DNA of 64,000 nt from Aliishimia sp965656085 (GCA_965656085.1 CBFHJA010000018.1:1-64000); one strand, 5' to 3'. Numbered from the stretch's first letter, positions 29,668-38,496 are shown. A program made the numbers and translations. Notes: generated by a model from the sequence alone, not told the origin.

Positions 29668-30002
29668 TGGCGACACTTACCTCACACACGCTGAACGGCT
29701 CCGACGGCACGCATGCAGGCGGCATCGCGGTGCGCCTGCATGACCTCAAGAGCGGCAAACGCCTCCTGACGTCCGCCATGGATGCGGGCGGGCGGCTGTC
29801 CGAGACGATTGAGCCGGGCGATATCGACCCAAGCGCGACCTATGAGTTGCTGTTCGACACCTCCGCATATTGGGCCGCGCGCGACATGCCCGCGACGGTG
29901 CAGCAGATCGCCCTGCGCTTTTCCATGCCGGACCCGGAAGGTGTGTACCATATGCCCGTTATCCTGAACCCCAATTCCTATTCCATGTGGTGCTCTGCCT
30001 GA
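29667..30002 (+). CDS. Transthyretin-like protein (5-hydroxyisourate hydrolase family)
   Basis: 111 residues. LTSHTLNGSDGTHAGGIAVRL, the central DAGGR and the final EGVYHMPVILNPNSYSMW follow the HIU hydrolase pattern. The catalytic His-Arg-His set is kept (His7, the Arg of DAGGR, the His of YHMPV). The hallmark C-terminal YRGS is replaced by MWCSA. No urate-pathway gene is near; the ATG overlaps the ThDP gene stop by one base (TAATG) and its stop overlaps the next ATG by one base. It may hydrolyse an intermediate of this cassette instead of hydroxyisourate. Confidence 0.8.
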   Translation: MATLTSHTLNGSDGTHAGGIAVRLHDLKSGKRLLTSAMDAGGRLSETIEPGDIDPSATYELLFDTSAYWAARDMPATVQQIALRFSMPDPEGVYHMPVILNPNSYSMWCSA

Positions 30003-31111
30003 TGGATGATCTCAATATGTCACGGCGCATTCGCCGCACGCCCTACACGGACCGGGTGGAACAGGCGGGCGTGCGCGGGTTCTCGGTGGTCAACCACATG
30101 CTCTTGCCCAAGGCCTTTCAGCGCTCGGTCGAGGAGGATTACTGGCACCTGCGCGAGCATGTGCAGATCTGGGACGTGTCCTGCCAGCGTCAGGTTCAGA
30201 TCATGGGACCGGATGCCGCTGTGCTTGTGCAGTGGATGACACCGCGCGATATCTCCGGGGCAAAGGTGGGCGATTGCCTGTATGTCCCGCTGATCGACGC
30301 CGATGCCGGGCTGATCAATGATCCGGTCTTGCTGAAACTGGCGGAGGATCGTTTCTGGCTGTCCATCGCGGACAGCGACGTGTTGCTCTACGCGATGGGC
30401 CTTGCGCTCGGGCGCGGTCTGGATGTGGAGGTGTCCGAACCGGATGTATCGCCCCTTGCAGTGCAGGGACCGAAGGCCGAAACGCTTCTGGCGGACCTGT
30501 TCGGCACCCATGTCCGCGACATCCGGTTTTTCAAGTTCGGCTGGATTGACGTCGAAGGGACGCGCCAACTGATCGCCCGGTCCGGTTACTCGCGGCAGGG
30601 CGGGTTCGAGATTTATCTGCAAGGCGGCCATCTTGGCCCGGCCCTGTGGGACGCGATCTGGCAGGCGGGGCAGCCGCATGACATCACGCCCGGCTGTCCG
30701 AACCTGATCGAGCGGATCGAGGGCGGGCTGTTTTCCTACGGCAACGAGATGACCCGGCAGAACAATCCGTTCGAGATCGGGTTGGGCAAGTTTTGCTCGG
30801 TGGATGACTCGATCGACTATATCGGCCGGGAGGCCCTCCAGAAGATCGCCGCCGACGGCGTTCAGCGCGAAATCCGGGGGGTCGCCTTCGATGGCGGCCC
30901 GTGCCCGACCTGCTCACGGCCGTGGCCGGTCATGGTCGGCGAGGTGCAGGTCGGACAGGTGACGTCCGCCATCTGGTCGCCGCGGCTAAAGCGCAATGTC
31001 GGACAATCGATGATTGAGCGCGCCTTCTGGGCGCCGGGCCAACCGGTCACGGTGCAGTCTCAGGATGGTGCTTCGCGGCCCGGTGAGGTGTCTGCGCTGC
31101 CTTTTGCGTGA
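30002..31111 (+). CDS. dmdA: DMSP demethylase-type GcvT-fold methyltransferase
   Basis: 369 residues, the usual DmdA length. The start RRIRRTPYTDRVEQAGVRGF, then VNHMLLPKAFQRSVEEDYWH, MTPRDISGA, SPLAVQGPKAE, GYSRQGGFEIYLQGG and CPNLIERIEGGLFSYGNEM agree, from memory, with DmdA rather than with glycine-cleavage T-protein, whose motif GYTGEDGFE is absent. DmdA moves a methyl from dimethylsulfoniopropionate to tetrahydrofolate, giving methylmercaptopropionate. A related sulfonium or betaine substrate is possible. The ATG shares a base with the preceding stop. Converges on the ABC ATPase with a 24-bp gap. Confidence 0.75.
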   Translation: MDDLNMSRRIRRTPYTDRVEQAGVRGFSVVNHMLLPKAFQRSVEEDYWHLREHVQIWDVSCQRQVQIMGPDAAVLVQWMTPRDISGAKVGDCLYVPLIDADAGLINDPVLLKLAEDRFWLSIADSDVLLYAMGLALGRGLDVEVSEPDVSPLAVQGPKAETLLADLFGTHVRDIRFFKFGWIDVEGTRQLIARSGYSRQGGFEIYLQGGHLGPALWDAIWQAGQPHDITPGCPNLIERIEGGLFSYGNEMTRQNNPFEIGLGKFCSVDDSIDYIGREALQKIAADGVQREIRGVAFDGGPCPTCSRPWPVMVGEVQVGQVTSAIWSPRLKRNVGQSMIERAFWAPGQPVTVQSQDGASRPGEVSALPFA

Positions 31112-31135
31112 GCGACGCGTCCGGGATCGAGATCT

Positions 31136-33181
31136 TCACGCCGTCTGCTCTGTGGCCTGCGCCATTTGCAGGCGCGACAGGGCGGCGATCTCATGGTGGC
31201 AGCGAATTGCGTGACCGCTGTCGCCGGTCTGCCACGGCGGGGCTTGCGTGTCGCAGATCGGCCCGATCTTGCGCGGACAGCGGCGCTGAAAGGGGCACCC
31301 TTGTGCAGGCGGAGACAGCTCGACCACATCATCCGCGCTCAGCGTGGGCGCCGTATCGGGATCGGGCTCCAGAACTGCATCGAGCAAAACCTCGGTATAG
31401 GGATGCGATGGCTCTGCATAGACATCCGCCGATGGACCGATCTCGCACAGCCGCCCCTGATAGAGAACCGCGACCCGATCCGACAAGGCACGAACCACAG
31501 CCAGATCGTGGCTGACGAAGATATAGGTCGTCCCTTGTGTCGCCTTGAGGTCATTGAGCAGGTCGAGGACCGCCGCCTGCACCGACACGTCGAGCGCCGA
31601 GGTCACTTCATCGCAAAGCACCAACTCGGGCTCGGCCGCAAAGGCACGGGCAATGGCGACACGCTGCTTTTCGCCGCCCGACAACTGGCTGGGCAGCCGG
31701 TCCAGATAGTGGGCGCCCAACCGGACGCGCTCCAGTATCTCCGCACTGCGCCGATAAAGGGCATCGCCCGTGAGCCCGAAATAGAGCTTCAAGGGCTGTT
31801 CAAGGATTTCCGCGATGGTGTGGCGCGGGTTCAGACTGTCATCTGGGTTCTGAAAGATCAGTTGCACTTTGCGCAAATGGTCGGCGCTTCGGTATTCGAC
31901 CTCGCGCGCCAACTCAGTGCCGCCTGCGACACGGATCGTGCCTCCCGTAGGTGGCAGCAGGCCTGCGATGGCTTTCAGGATGGTCGATTTTCCCGAGCCG
32001 CTTTCGCCGACAAGGCCCAGCGTCTCGCCCTTTTCGACGGCGATCTCGATGCCGTCGACGGTCATGACCCGGGTCCCGGCACGCCCGCGCAGCTTGTCGA
32101 GTAGCCCGGGCCGCGTGTAGCTGATCGACAGATCCTGCAATTGCAGCGCCGGTGCGTCGGCTGCGGCCACTTTCACCGGTTCCGCACCCGATCCGACAAT
32201 CGAAATTTCCTCGGCCCGTTCGGGATAGAAACAGCGCACGGCCTCACCGCCGGGTTGTGTGACGAGATCGGGCCGGCTGTTTCGGCATCTGTCTTGCGCC
32301 AAGGCACACCGCTCCACGAAGGCACATCCCGCGCCAGCCCCGCCCGGGGCCGGAGGGGTGCCGTCGAGGGCAACGGGCAGACGCGGGTCGCTGAGCTTGG
32401 GGATCGAGGCAAGAAGCCCGCGCGCATAGGGGTGCACCGGGGTTGTCAGCACTTGCCGCGTCGTGCCCTGCAACACGATCTCGCCGGCATACATCACCAC
32501 CACTTGGTCGCAGACCCGCGCAATCGCGCCCAGATCGTGGCTGACATAGACCATCGCCATGCCGCGCTCCCGGGCAATCTCGCGCAGCAACTCGAGGATG
32601 TGCGCCTGTGTCGTGACATCGAGACCGGTTGTCGGTTCGTCCAGAAGCAGGGCATGCGGCTCGCCCGCCAAGGCCATTGCAATCGCGACGCGCTGTTGTT
32701 GACCGCCCGACAGTTCATGCGGAAACCGCGTCACGATGGCGTCCGGATCGGGAAGGCGCACTTGGCGCAGCAGGTCGACGGCTTTGGCGGCATGCTGTGC
32801 CTCGGGCACGTCGGAGTGCAGGCGCAACGCCTCGATCAGTTGCGCCCCGATCCGCAGCGTCGGCGTCAGGGATTGGCCCGAGTTCTGCGGGATCAGCGCC
32901 AACTCGCCGCCGCGTATCTGTTCCAGCTCAGTGCGCGACTGGGCGAACATGTCCCTGCCCTGAAAGGCGACCGAGCCGCCTATGAGGCGCAGGCCGCGCT
33001 TCAGATAGCCCATGGCGGCCAGTGCGAGGGTCGATTTGCCCGACCCGCTCTCGCCGACGATGCCGACGCTCTCGCCTTCCCCGACGCGCAGATCGATGTT
33101 GCGCAGAACCGGCAGGGTCTGCCCGGATTTCCCGGTGAACCCAACCGAGATGTTGCGGATGTCGATGAGGGCGTTGCTCAT
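31136..33181 (-). CDS. Dipeptide-type ABC transporter, fused double ATPase (DppD-DppF-like)
   Basis: 681 residues containing two complete ABC modules in one chain. Each has GESGSGKST Walker A (first near 45, second near 370), a signature (LSGGQQQR and LSGGEKQR) and Walker B (LLLDEPTTGLD and LVLCDEVTSALD). Each module ends with the oligopeptide-family Cys-rich tail (GCAFVERCALAQDRC; GCPFQRRCPRKIGPIC). It energises the two permeases upstream. The ATG at 33181 overlaps the permease stop (ATGA). A frame running to 33409 is inside that permease and is rejected. Confidence 0.95.
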   Translation of the reverse strand: MSNALIDIRNISVGFTGKSGQTLPVLRNIDLRVGEGESVGIVGESGSGKSTLALAAMGYLKRGLRLIGGSVAFQGRDMFAQSRTELEQIRGGELALIPQNSGQSLTPTLRIGAQLIEALRLHSDVPEAQHAAKAVDLLRQVRLPDPDAIVTRFPHELSGGQQQRVAIAMALAGEPHALLLDEPTTGLDVTTQAHILELLREIARERGMAMVYVSHDLGAIARVCDQVVVMYAGEIVLQGTTRQVLTTPVHPYARGLLASIPKLSDPRLPVALDGTPPAPGGAGAGCAFVERCALAQDRCRNSRPDLVTQPGGEAVRCFYPERAEEISIVGSGAEPVKVAAADAPALQLQDLSISYTRPGLLDKLRGRAGTRVMTVDGIEIAVEKGETLGLVGESGSGKSTILKAIAGLLPPTGGTIRVAGGTELAREVEYRSADHLRKVQLIFQNPDDSLNPRHTIAEILEQPLKLYFGLTGDALYRRSAEILERVRLGAHYLDRLPSQLSGGEKQRVAIARAFAAEPELVLCDEVTSALDVSVQAAVLDLLNDLKATQGTTYIFVSHDLAVVRALSDRVAVLYQGRLCEIGPSADVYAEPSHPYTEVLLDAVLEPDPDTAPTLSADDVVELSPPAQGCPFQRRCPRKIGPICDTQAPPWQTGDSGHAIRCHHEIAALSRLQMAQATEQTA

Positions 33182-34065
33182 ACCGGTGCCTTTTGTGCGC
33201 GGTCGATGCCGAGGGCCTTGGCCAGCGCATCCGCTGTCAGATTGATCCCGATGATGAGCGACGACAGTGCGATCACCGGCCCCAGCACGCCCCACGGTGC
33301 GAAGGACATGAAGCCGCGCGCATCCGCGATCATCAGCCCCCAATCCGGCGTTGGAGGCGAGACGCCGAAGCCCAGAAAGGACAGCGACGAGAACGCAAGA
33401 AGCATCCACGACCAGCGCATCGCGCCTTCGACCATCAGCGTATCGAGCACATTGGGCAGCAACTCACGCCGAATGATCGTCATGCGCCCATGCCCCCGGG
33501 CGCGCGAGGCGGACACGAAGTCACGCGCGACGACGTCATGAGTGGCGGCGCGGGCAATGCGGATCACGGGGATGCCGTAAAAGAAGGCGAGGGTGGGGAT
33601 CAGAACTTCGATGCCGGTTCCGAAGGTCACGATGAGCACCAGCATTTTCAGAATCCACGGCAAGGACAGAAACGCATCGACAACGCGCATCAGGACTTCG
33701 TCCACACGCCCGCCGATAAGGCCGAACAGGATGCCCACGAACCCGCCCCATGCCACGGCAATGGGTGTGGCGATCCCCGTGACAAGCAGCGCTTCGCGCC
33801 CGCCCAGCAGCACGCGGGTCAACACGTCACGGCCCAGATGGTCGGTGCCCAGCCAATGCGCCGCATCCGGCCCTGTCAGCATCATCGCGCTGTTCATCGC
33901 CTTGTAGTCATATGGCACGATCAGCGGGCTGATGAAGGCCAGAACTACGTGGAAGACGACGAGCGACAAGCCGATGGCACCGGATGGCCGGGAGACGACG
34001 TCGCGCAGCACCGAACTGATCCGGCCAAGCCGCGTGTTCTTCGGAGGGGCGGTCGAAATGCTCAT
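33178..34065 (-). CDS. Dipeptide-type ABC transporter permease (DppC-like)
   Basis: 295 residues. After a cytoplasmic N-terminus there are about six membrane segments, and the N-terminal region carries GTDHLGRDVLTRVLLGGREAL, diagnostic of DppC/OppC. The EAA loop is ARDFVSASRARGHGRMTII. Start and stop overlap neighbouring genes by four bases on both sides, so the four-gene order is binding protein, DppB-like, DppC-like, ATPase. Confidence 0.95.
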   Translation of the reverse strand: MSISTAPPKNTRLGRISSVLRDVVSRPSGAIGLSLVVFHVVLAFISPLIVPYDYKAMNSAMMLTGPDAAHWLGTDHLGRDVLTRVLLGGREALLVTGIATPIAVAWGGFVGILFGLIGGRVDEVLMRVVDAFLSLPWILKMLVLIVTFGTGIEVLIPTLAFFYGIPVIRIARAATHDVVARDFVSASRARGHGRMTIIRRELLPNVLDTLMVEGAMRWSWMLLAFSSLSFLGFGVSPPTPDWGLMIADARGFMSFAPWGVLGPVIALSSLIIGINLTADALAKALGIDRAQKAPV

Positions 34066-35021
34066 CCGCGCCTCATGTGCAAGGTGCGCAAGCGCGGGTT
34101 GGCGATCATCGTGAGAATGTCGGCGGTCAGGTTCACGCCGACATAGACCGTCGCGACGATCAGGGCGATGGCCTGCACGACCGGCAGGTCACGATCCGAG
34201 ATGGCATCGATCATCATCCGGCCCAGCCCGGGATAGTTGAACACGACCTCGATCACCACGACACCGCCGAGCAGCCATGCGATGGTCAACGCAACGACGT
34301 TGATCGCGGGCAACAGCGCGTTGGGCAACGCATGGCGGAAGACGATGCGCCAGTAGGGCACGCCTTTCAGCGTCGCCATCTGGATATAGTCGCCGGCCAT
34401 GACCTCGATCACCGAGGACCGCACCATGCGCAGGATATGGGCGGTCATGACCATCGTCAGCACGAACACCGGCAACAGGATTTCCGGGAAGAACTCGGCA
34501 GCGGGTGCATCGGCCGAGGTCAACACGATGCCGGGCAGCCAGCCGAGCCAGACGGAGAAGACCAGAATGAGCACGGTCGCGGACACGAATTCCGGAATGG
34601 TCATGGCGAAAATGGCGAGGGTCGAGACCGTCAGGTCAATCGGGCGGTCCCGCCACAGGCCTGTGACAACGCCGAGGAAAATCGCCAGCGGAACGCCCAA
34701 GCCGAGTGCACAGGCCGCGAGCAGAAGCGAGTTCTTCAGACGGTTCCCGACAAGCTCGGCAATGCTCCGTTCGCCATTCGCCGACACGCCCAGATCGCCT
34801 TGCACAGCGCTTGCGGCCCAGTCCAGATAGCGCACGGTGGCTGGCCGGTTCAGCCCTTGAGCGTCACGACAGTTTTCCAGCAGCTTGCCCTGCGCCTCGC
34901 GTTCGAGGAAGGCGGTGCAGGCATCGCCGGGCAACATCTCGACGCCGGCGAAGATGATCATGGAGACGATGACCACCGTGATCGCGCCCAGAAAAAGCCG
35001 ACGAAGAAGCATGCGAAGCAT
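34062..35021 (-). CDS. Dipeptide-type ABC transporter permease (DppB-like)
   Basis: 319 residues with about six membrane segments. It opens with MLRMLLRRLFLGAITVVIVSM and carries the periplasmic Cys-containing loop of DppB proteins. The EAA loop is MAGDYIQMATLKGVPYWRIV, followed by the C-terminal VFNYPGLGRMMIDAISDRDLP segment. It lies 80 bp after the binding-protein gene. Confidence 0.95.
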   Translation of the reverse strand: MLRMLLRRLFLGAITVVIVSMIIFAGVEMLPGDACTAFLEREAQGKLLENCRDAQGLNRPATVRYLDWAASAVQGDLGVSANGERSIAELVGNRLKNSLLLAACALGLGVPLAIFLGVVTGLWRDRPIDLTVSTLAIFAMTIPEFVSATVLILVFSVWLGWLPGIVLTSADAPAAEFFPEILLPVFVLTMVMTAHILRMVRSSVIEVMAGDYIQMATLKGVPYWRIVFRHALPNALLPAINVVALTIAWLLGGVVVIEVVFNYPGLGRMMIDAISDRDLPVVQAIALIVATVYVGVNLTADILTMIANPRLRTLHMRRG

Positions 35022-35101
35022 GGAATGAAACCTGACTGGCGGGGAAGTTGTCGTGCACGGGCGCGGCCTGTACCGCCGCGCCCGTGTCGGTCAACGGGGT
35101 C

Positions 35102-36580
35102 TTAGTCGACCGTGATCTTGTGCCAGCGCACCGCGTCGTTCTTGACCGCGTCGAGGTTCGACACGCGCGACGACACGCCGACCAACTTGGTCACTGTGTA
35201 AGGGATCAGCGTTCCGGCGTTTTCATGCAGATACTCTTGCGCCGCGACGTAGATCGCCTTGCGCTTGTCGAAGTCAAGCTCGCGCCGGGCCTCGGCCAGC
35301 ATGGCGTCGAAGGTTTCATCCTTGAAGTAGCTTTCGTTCCACTTTGCCGAGGACAGGTAGATCTCGTGCAGGGCCTGATCCGCCGGGCGTTCATTCCAGC
35401 GTGTGGCCGAGACATCCTTTTTCATCCAGACCTCTGACCAATAGCCGTCAGAGGGCGACTGCACGACATTGACCCGGATCCCGGCGGCAGCGGCTTGCTC
35501 CTGATAGGCCACGGCGAGAGTGGGCCATGTGGGCTCCAGCGTCGCGACATGCACGTCGATATCGATCCCGTCCGGATACCCGGCGTCCGCCAGAAGCGCC
35601 TTTGCGCCTTCGATATCCTGTGGGCAACTCAGATCGGCCCGGTATTGATCGTTGGGTTCGACCGGTGTGTCGCAAGACACGATGCCCTCTCCGCCCAGCA
35701 CGAGTTGCACCAGTTCTTCGCGGTCGGCGACCATGCGAACCGCTTGGCGCACACGCACGTCCGAGAAGGGCTCGACATCGGTGCGGAACACCAGACCGCG
35801 CCAGTTGCCCGTGGGGATGACCTGCACGTCGTACTTGTCCGACCCCGAGAGCATGACGCGTTGCTGCGCCGTAATGCCCCGCTCCATGTCGATCTGGCCG
35901 CCAAGCAGCGCCTGCAGGCGCGCCTGACCGTCCGCGATGCCGATGACCTCCATTCTCGCGACCCCCGGTGCGCCTTCCCAATAGTCGGGATTGGCGACGA
36001 GAACCGTGGTGCCATCGGCGTCGAAAGTCTCCACCTTGAAGGGTCCGGTGCCATTGCCGGTCGTGGCAATGGTGTCGCTCGATCCCTCGTTCAGCATACG
36101 CAGGCGATAATCCATCAACTGTAGCGGCATGTCGGCGAAGGGCGTGTTCAGCGTGATCTGAACCGTCATATCATCGAGCGCTTTGACCTCTGTGATCATC
36201 TTGACGGCGGAGCGGGCCGGGCTGTCGCTGTCGGGGTCGAGCACGCGGTTGAGCGAATAGACCACATCGGCGGCCTCGAACGTCGATCCGTCATGGAAGG
36301 TGACGCCGTCGCGCAGCTTGAAGGTCCAGACCGTCGCGTCTTCGTTGGCCTCCCAGCTTGTGGCAAGATCGGCCTGCGGCTTGCCGTCGAGGCCGGGGCG
36401 GACCAGCCGGCTCATGATCTTTTCGGTGATCTGGAACACGCGGCCTTTGGAAATCGGGTCAAGGCTGGAATTGGCTCCAAACCCCAACTCATGGGCCTGA
36501 CGGAATGTCCCGCTCGGTTCTGCTGACGCCAACCCGGCGGTCAGCGCGGCAACCGACGCAAGTGCGATTATTCGTTTCAT
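35102..36580 (-). CDS. ABC transporter substrate-binding protein, SBP family 5
   Basis: 492 residues with a Sec signal peptide (MKRIIALASVAALTAGLASA). Family 5 hallmarks are the strand WTFKLRDGVTFHDGSTFEAADVVYSLNR near 70-100 (in part) and the late DVSATRWNERPADQ ligand segment. Such proteins bind di/oligopeptides, nickel or opine-like and zwitterionic solutes. Its ligand is likely processed by the facing FMN/ThDP/DmdA cassette or by the MttB cassette; this is inference from position. Confidence 0.93.
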   Translation of the reverse strand: MKRIIALASVAALTAGLASAEPSGTFRQAHELGFGANSSLDPISKGRVFQITEKIMSRLVRPGLDGKPQADLATSWEANEDATVWTFKLRDGVTFHDGSTFEAADVVYSLNRVLDPDSDSPARSAVKMITEVKALDDMTVQITLNTPFADMPLQLMDYRLRMLNEGSSDTIATTGNGTGPFKVETFDADGTTVLVANPDYWEGAPGVARMEVIGIADGQARLQALLGGQIDMERGITAQQRVMLSGSDKYDVQVIPTGNWRGLVFRTDVEPFSDVRVRQAVRMVADREELVQLVLGGEGIVSCDTPVEPNDQYRADLSCPQDIEGAKALLADAGYPDGIDIDVHVATLEPTWPTLAVAYQEQAAAAGIRVNVVQSPSDGYWSEVWMKKDVSATRWNERPADQALHEIYLSSAKWNESYFKDETFDAMLAEARRELDFDKRKAIYVAAQEYLHENAGTLIPYTVTKLVGVSSRVSNLDAVKNDAVRWHKITVD

Positions 36581-36722
36581 TGTGTCTCCTCCCAGTGTCG
36601 GAGGGCTTGTGCGGTACCCTCCCTACAGATGTTCGTCCTGAGCTTCGCGGATCGACAAACGCAAATTGGGGCGTTCATGGATAGAATTTTTGCTATCCGC
36701 CGTGATTTGAGAGCTCCGGTGC

Positions 36723-36759
36723 AGGGCAAGCTTTGCCCTTTGACATCCATAGGACAAAT
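36723..36759. promoter_or_regulatory. Inverted repeat and TAGGACAAAT box between SBP and peptidase-like gene
   Basis: The 211-bp divergent gap holds AGGGCAA-GCT-TTGCCCT (36723-36739), an inverted repeat, followed by TAGGACAAAT (36750-36759). The same decamer recurs at 38429-38438 on the other side of the GcvA-type LysR gene, which makes a shared operator plausible. Promoter hexamers are not clear. Confidence 0.45.
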
Positions 36760-36791
36760 ACCGTTTCTTGGGGCATGTATGTGCAAAACAA

Positions 36792-37514
36792 ATGAAAGAG
36801 CGTGATGTGGGGGAACTGAGCATCGTTGCAATCGGGGGCGGTGGCTTCACGCATGGCACATATCCGTCGCTGGACGCGTTCTGCATCACGCGGTCGGGCA
36901 AGGATGATCCCGCCGTCGGGTTCATCGGCACGGCCAGCCGGGACGATCCCGTCAAGATCGACCGGTTCCACGCCTGTTTCAGCACGCATGTCACGCGCCA
37001 TGAATACCTGCCCATGGATTTGGACGCAGAGGCCTTGGCCCGGCGACTGGCCGGGCTCGACATGGTTTATGTCGGGGGCGGAGATACCGAAGCGATGGTC
37101 GCTGAGTGGCATGGCTCCGGATGGGATGATGTGCTGCGCGACGCGGCTCTCTCGGGGCTGACTTTGGCAGGGGTGAGTGCGGGCGCGGTCTGCTGGTTCG
37201 AGTGGTTCCTGTTTAGCTCCGGGACTGGCCCCATGCGCCCCTTGCGCGGCCTTGGGCTCCTGAGGGGCGGGGCCTGTCCGCATTACTCGACCGAGCCGGA
37301 CCGGCAGGTCGCGCTGCACAAGGCGGTCGCCGACAGGTCCATGCCTGCGAGCCTCGCGATGGATGACGGTGTCGCGGTGGCCTTTGGTGCGAAGGGGCCA
37401 GAGGCGGTGCTGAGCGCCGCGCCGGACGCGGGGGCCTATGAGATCACGCGCCGATCGGATGGCACGGCGCATCAGGTCCCGTTGCGTGTCTCGGGGCTGT
37501 CGCGCTCGGCCTGA
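36792..37514 (+). CDS. Peptidase E-like protein (S51 family)
   Basis: 240 residues. The Ser nucleophile elbow GVSAGAVCWFEWF and the upstream YVGGGDTEAMVAEW match S51 dipeptidase E / cyanophycinase-type enzymes. Peptidase E cleaves Asp-Xaa dipeptides; many homologues in transport operons are uncharacterised. The start is uncertain: ATG 36792 has no evident Shine-Dalgarno, and a GTG at 36807 is an alternative. The 3' end overlaps the convergent LysR gene by 43 bases. Confidence 0.8.
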   Translation: MKERDVGELSIVAIGGGGFTHGTYPSLDAFCITRSGKDDPAVGFIGTASRDDPVKIDRFHACFSTHVTRHEYLPMDLDAEALARRLAGLDMVYVGGGDTEAMVAEWHGSGWDDVLRDAALSGLTLAGVSAGAVCWFEWFLFSSGTGPMRPLRGLGLLRGGACPHYSTEPDRQVALHKAVADRSMPASLAMDDGVAVAFGAKGPEAVLSAAPDAGAYEITRRSDGTAHQVPLRVSGLSRSA

Positions 37515-38419
37515 GCCAGCATCCAGTCCATGACCGCCGCGACCTCGGGCGTCCGTATACTCCTCGGCTTTGCCAGAATGTAGAAGGACCGCGCCGGGCG
37601 CAGCTGCCTGTCAAATGGCTTGACCAGTTGGCCTGCCTCCAACTCCGGCCTGACAAACGGCAAGATGCCCAGAGCCACGCCATGCCCCTCGGTCGCGGCC
37701 TGCAAGACCAGATTGGTGTCGGTGATGACGGTCTCGTCGGCGAGTTCCAGATCGGAGCACCCGGCTGCCGCGAGCCACGCCGCCCATTCCGACTTGTCCC
37801 GTTGGTGGATGATCGGGTAGCGCGCCAGATCGCGCGGACCCTCAAGGCCGCCGCGCGCGCGCAGCAGCGCCGGGCTGAGAACCGGCGCGTAGGTCACATC
37901 CAGAAGCCTGTAGCTCTCCAGCCCGGACCAGTCGCCGACGCCCCAGTCGATGGCCAGATGCGTGTCCATCATGACCGCGTCGGTAATGCGCGGGCTGTCG
38001 CGCAGCACGAGATTGATCTTGGGAAAGGCCTGTTTGAAGGCGGCAAGGCGCGGGATCATCCAGCGCGCGCCGAAGATGGGGCCGACCGCGAGCGTGACCG
38101 TGCGGCGCGAGCTGTGAATGCGGTCCTCGACCGCGCTGCGGATTTCACCGAAGGATCGGGTCAGCACGGCGCTGAGCGTCCGGCCTTCGTCGGTCAGAAC
38201 CACGGCCCGTGTCTTGCGGATGAACAGCTTGCAGCGCCAGTCGCGCTCCAGTTCGCGGATCTGGTTGCTCACGGTTGTCGGGCTGACACAAAGCTCCTCC
38301 GCCGCGTCCTTGAAACTCAGCCGGCGCGCGGCGACTTCGAAGGTGCGCAGCGCGGTCAGCGGAAGTTTTCTCGGGGCGCTGGGCATTGGGCCGCGTTCCA
38401 TGACAACAGATTTCTTCAT
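37472..38419 (-). CDS. LysR-family regulator, GcvA-like
   Basis: 315 residues from the first ATG; internal ATGs at 38401 and 38386 are also possible, and none has a good Shine-Dalgarno. The HTH region RKLPLTALRTFEVAARRLSF with SPTTVSNQIRELE is typical of the GcvA/AmpR/TrpI branch. The effector domain has GPIFGARWMIPRLAAFK and a DWGVGDW ligand segment. Divergent from the MttB-like gene, with the TAGGACAAAT box between them, and convergent with the peptidase-like gene. Confidence 0.92.
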   Translation of the reverse strand: MKKSVVMERGPMPSAPRKLPLTALRTFEVAARRLSFKDAAEELCVSPTTVSNQIRELERDWRCKLFIRKTRAVVLTDEGRTLSAVLTRSFGEIRSAVEDRIHSSRRTVTLAVGPIFGARWMIPRLAAFKQAFPKINLVLRDSPRITDAVMMDTHLAIDWGVGDWSGLESYRLLDVTYAPVLSPALLRARGGLEGPRDLARYPIIHQRDKSEWAAWLAAAGCSDLELADETVITDTNLVLQAATEGHGVALGILPFVRPELEAGQLVKPFDRQLRPARSFYILAKPRSIRTPEVAAVMDWMLAQAERDSPETRNGT

Positions 38420-38422
38420 TTA

Positions 38423-38438
38423 TAGGACTAGGACAAAT
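38423..38438. promoter_or_regulatory. TAGGAC direct repeat / TAGGACAAAT box
   Basis: In the 77-bp gap between the LysR and MttB-like starts, TAGGAC occurs twice in succession (38423-38428, 38429-38434) and the second copy extends to TAGGACAAAT, identical to 36750-36759. The position suits autoregulation plus control of the divergent cassette by the GcvA-like protein. Confidence 0.45.
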
Positions 38439-38496
38439 TACTTGTCGACACACGAAGGGCCGGCGACTGTGCTCTTGACGAAACCAGAGGCTCGAA

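Noticed and set aside
29667..30002. Assignment to urate breakdown
   Set aside because: No urate oxidase, OHCU decarboxylase or allantoin genes are in the window, and the YRGS tail is missing.
30002..31111. Annotation as glycine-cleavage T-protein
   Set aside because: No gcvH or gcvP is nearby, and the T-protein motif is replaced by GYSRQGGFEIY with a DmdA-like start.
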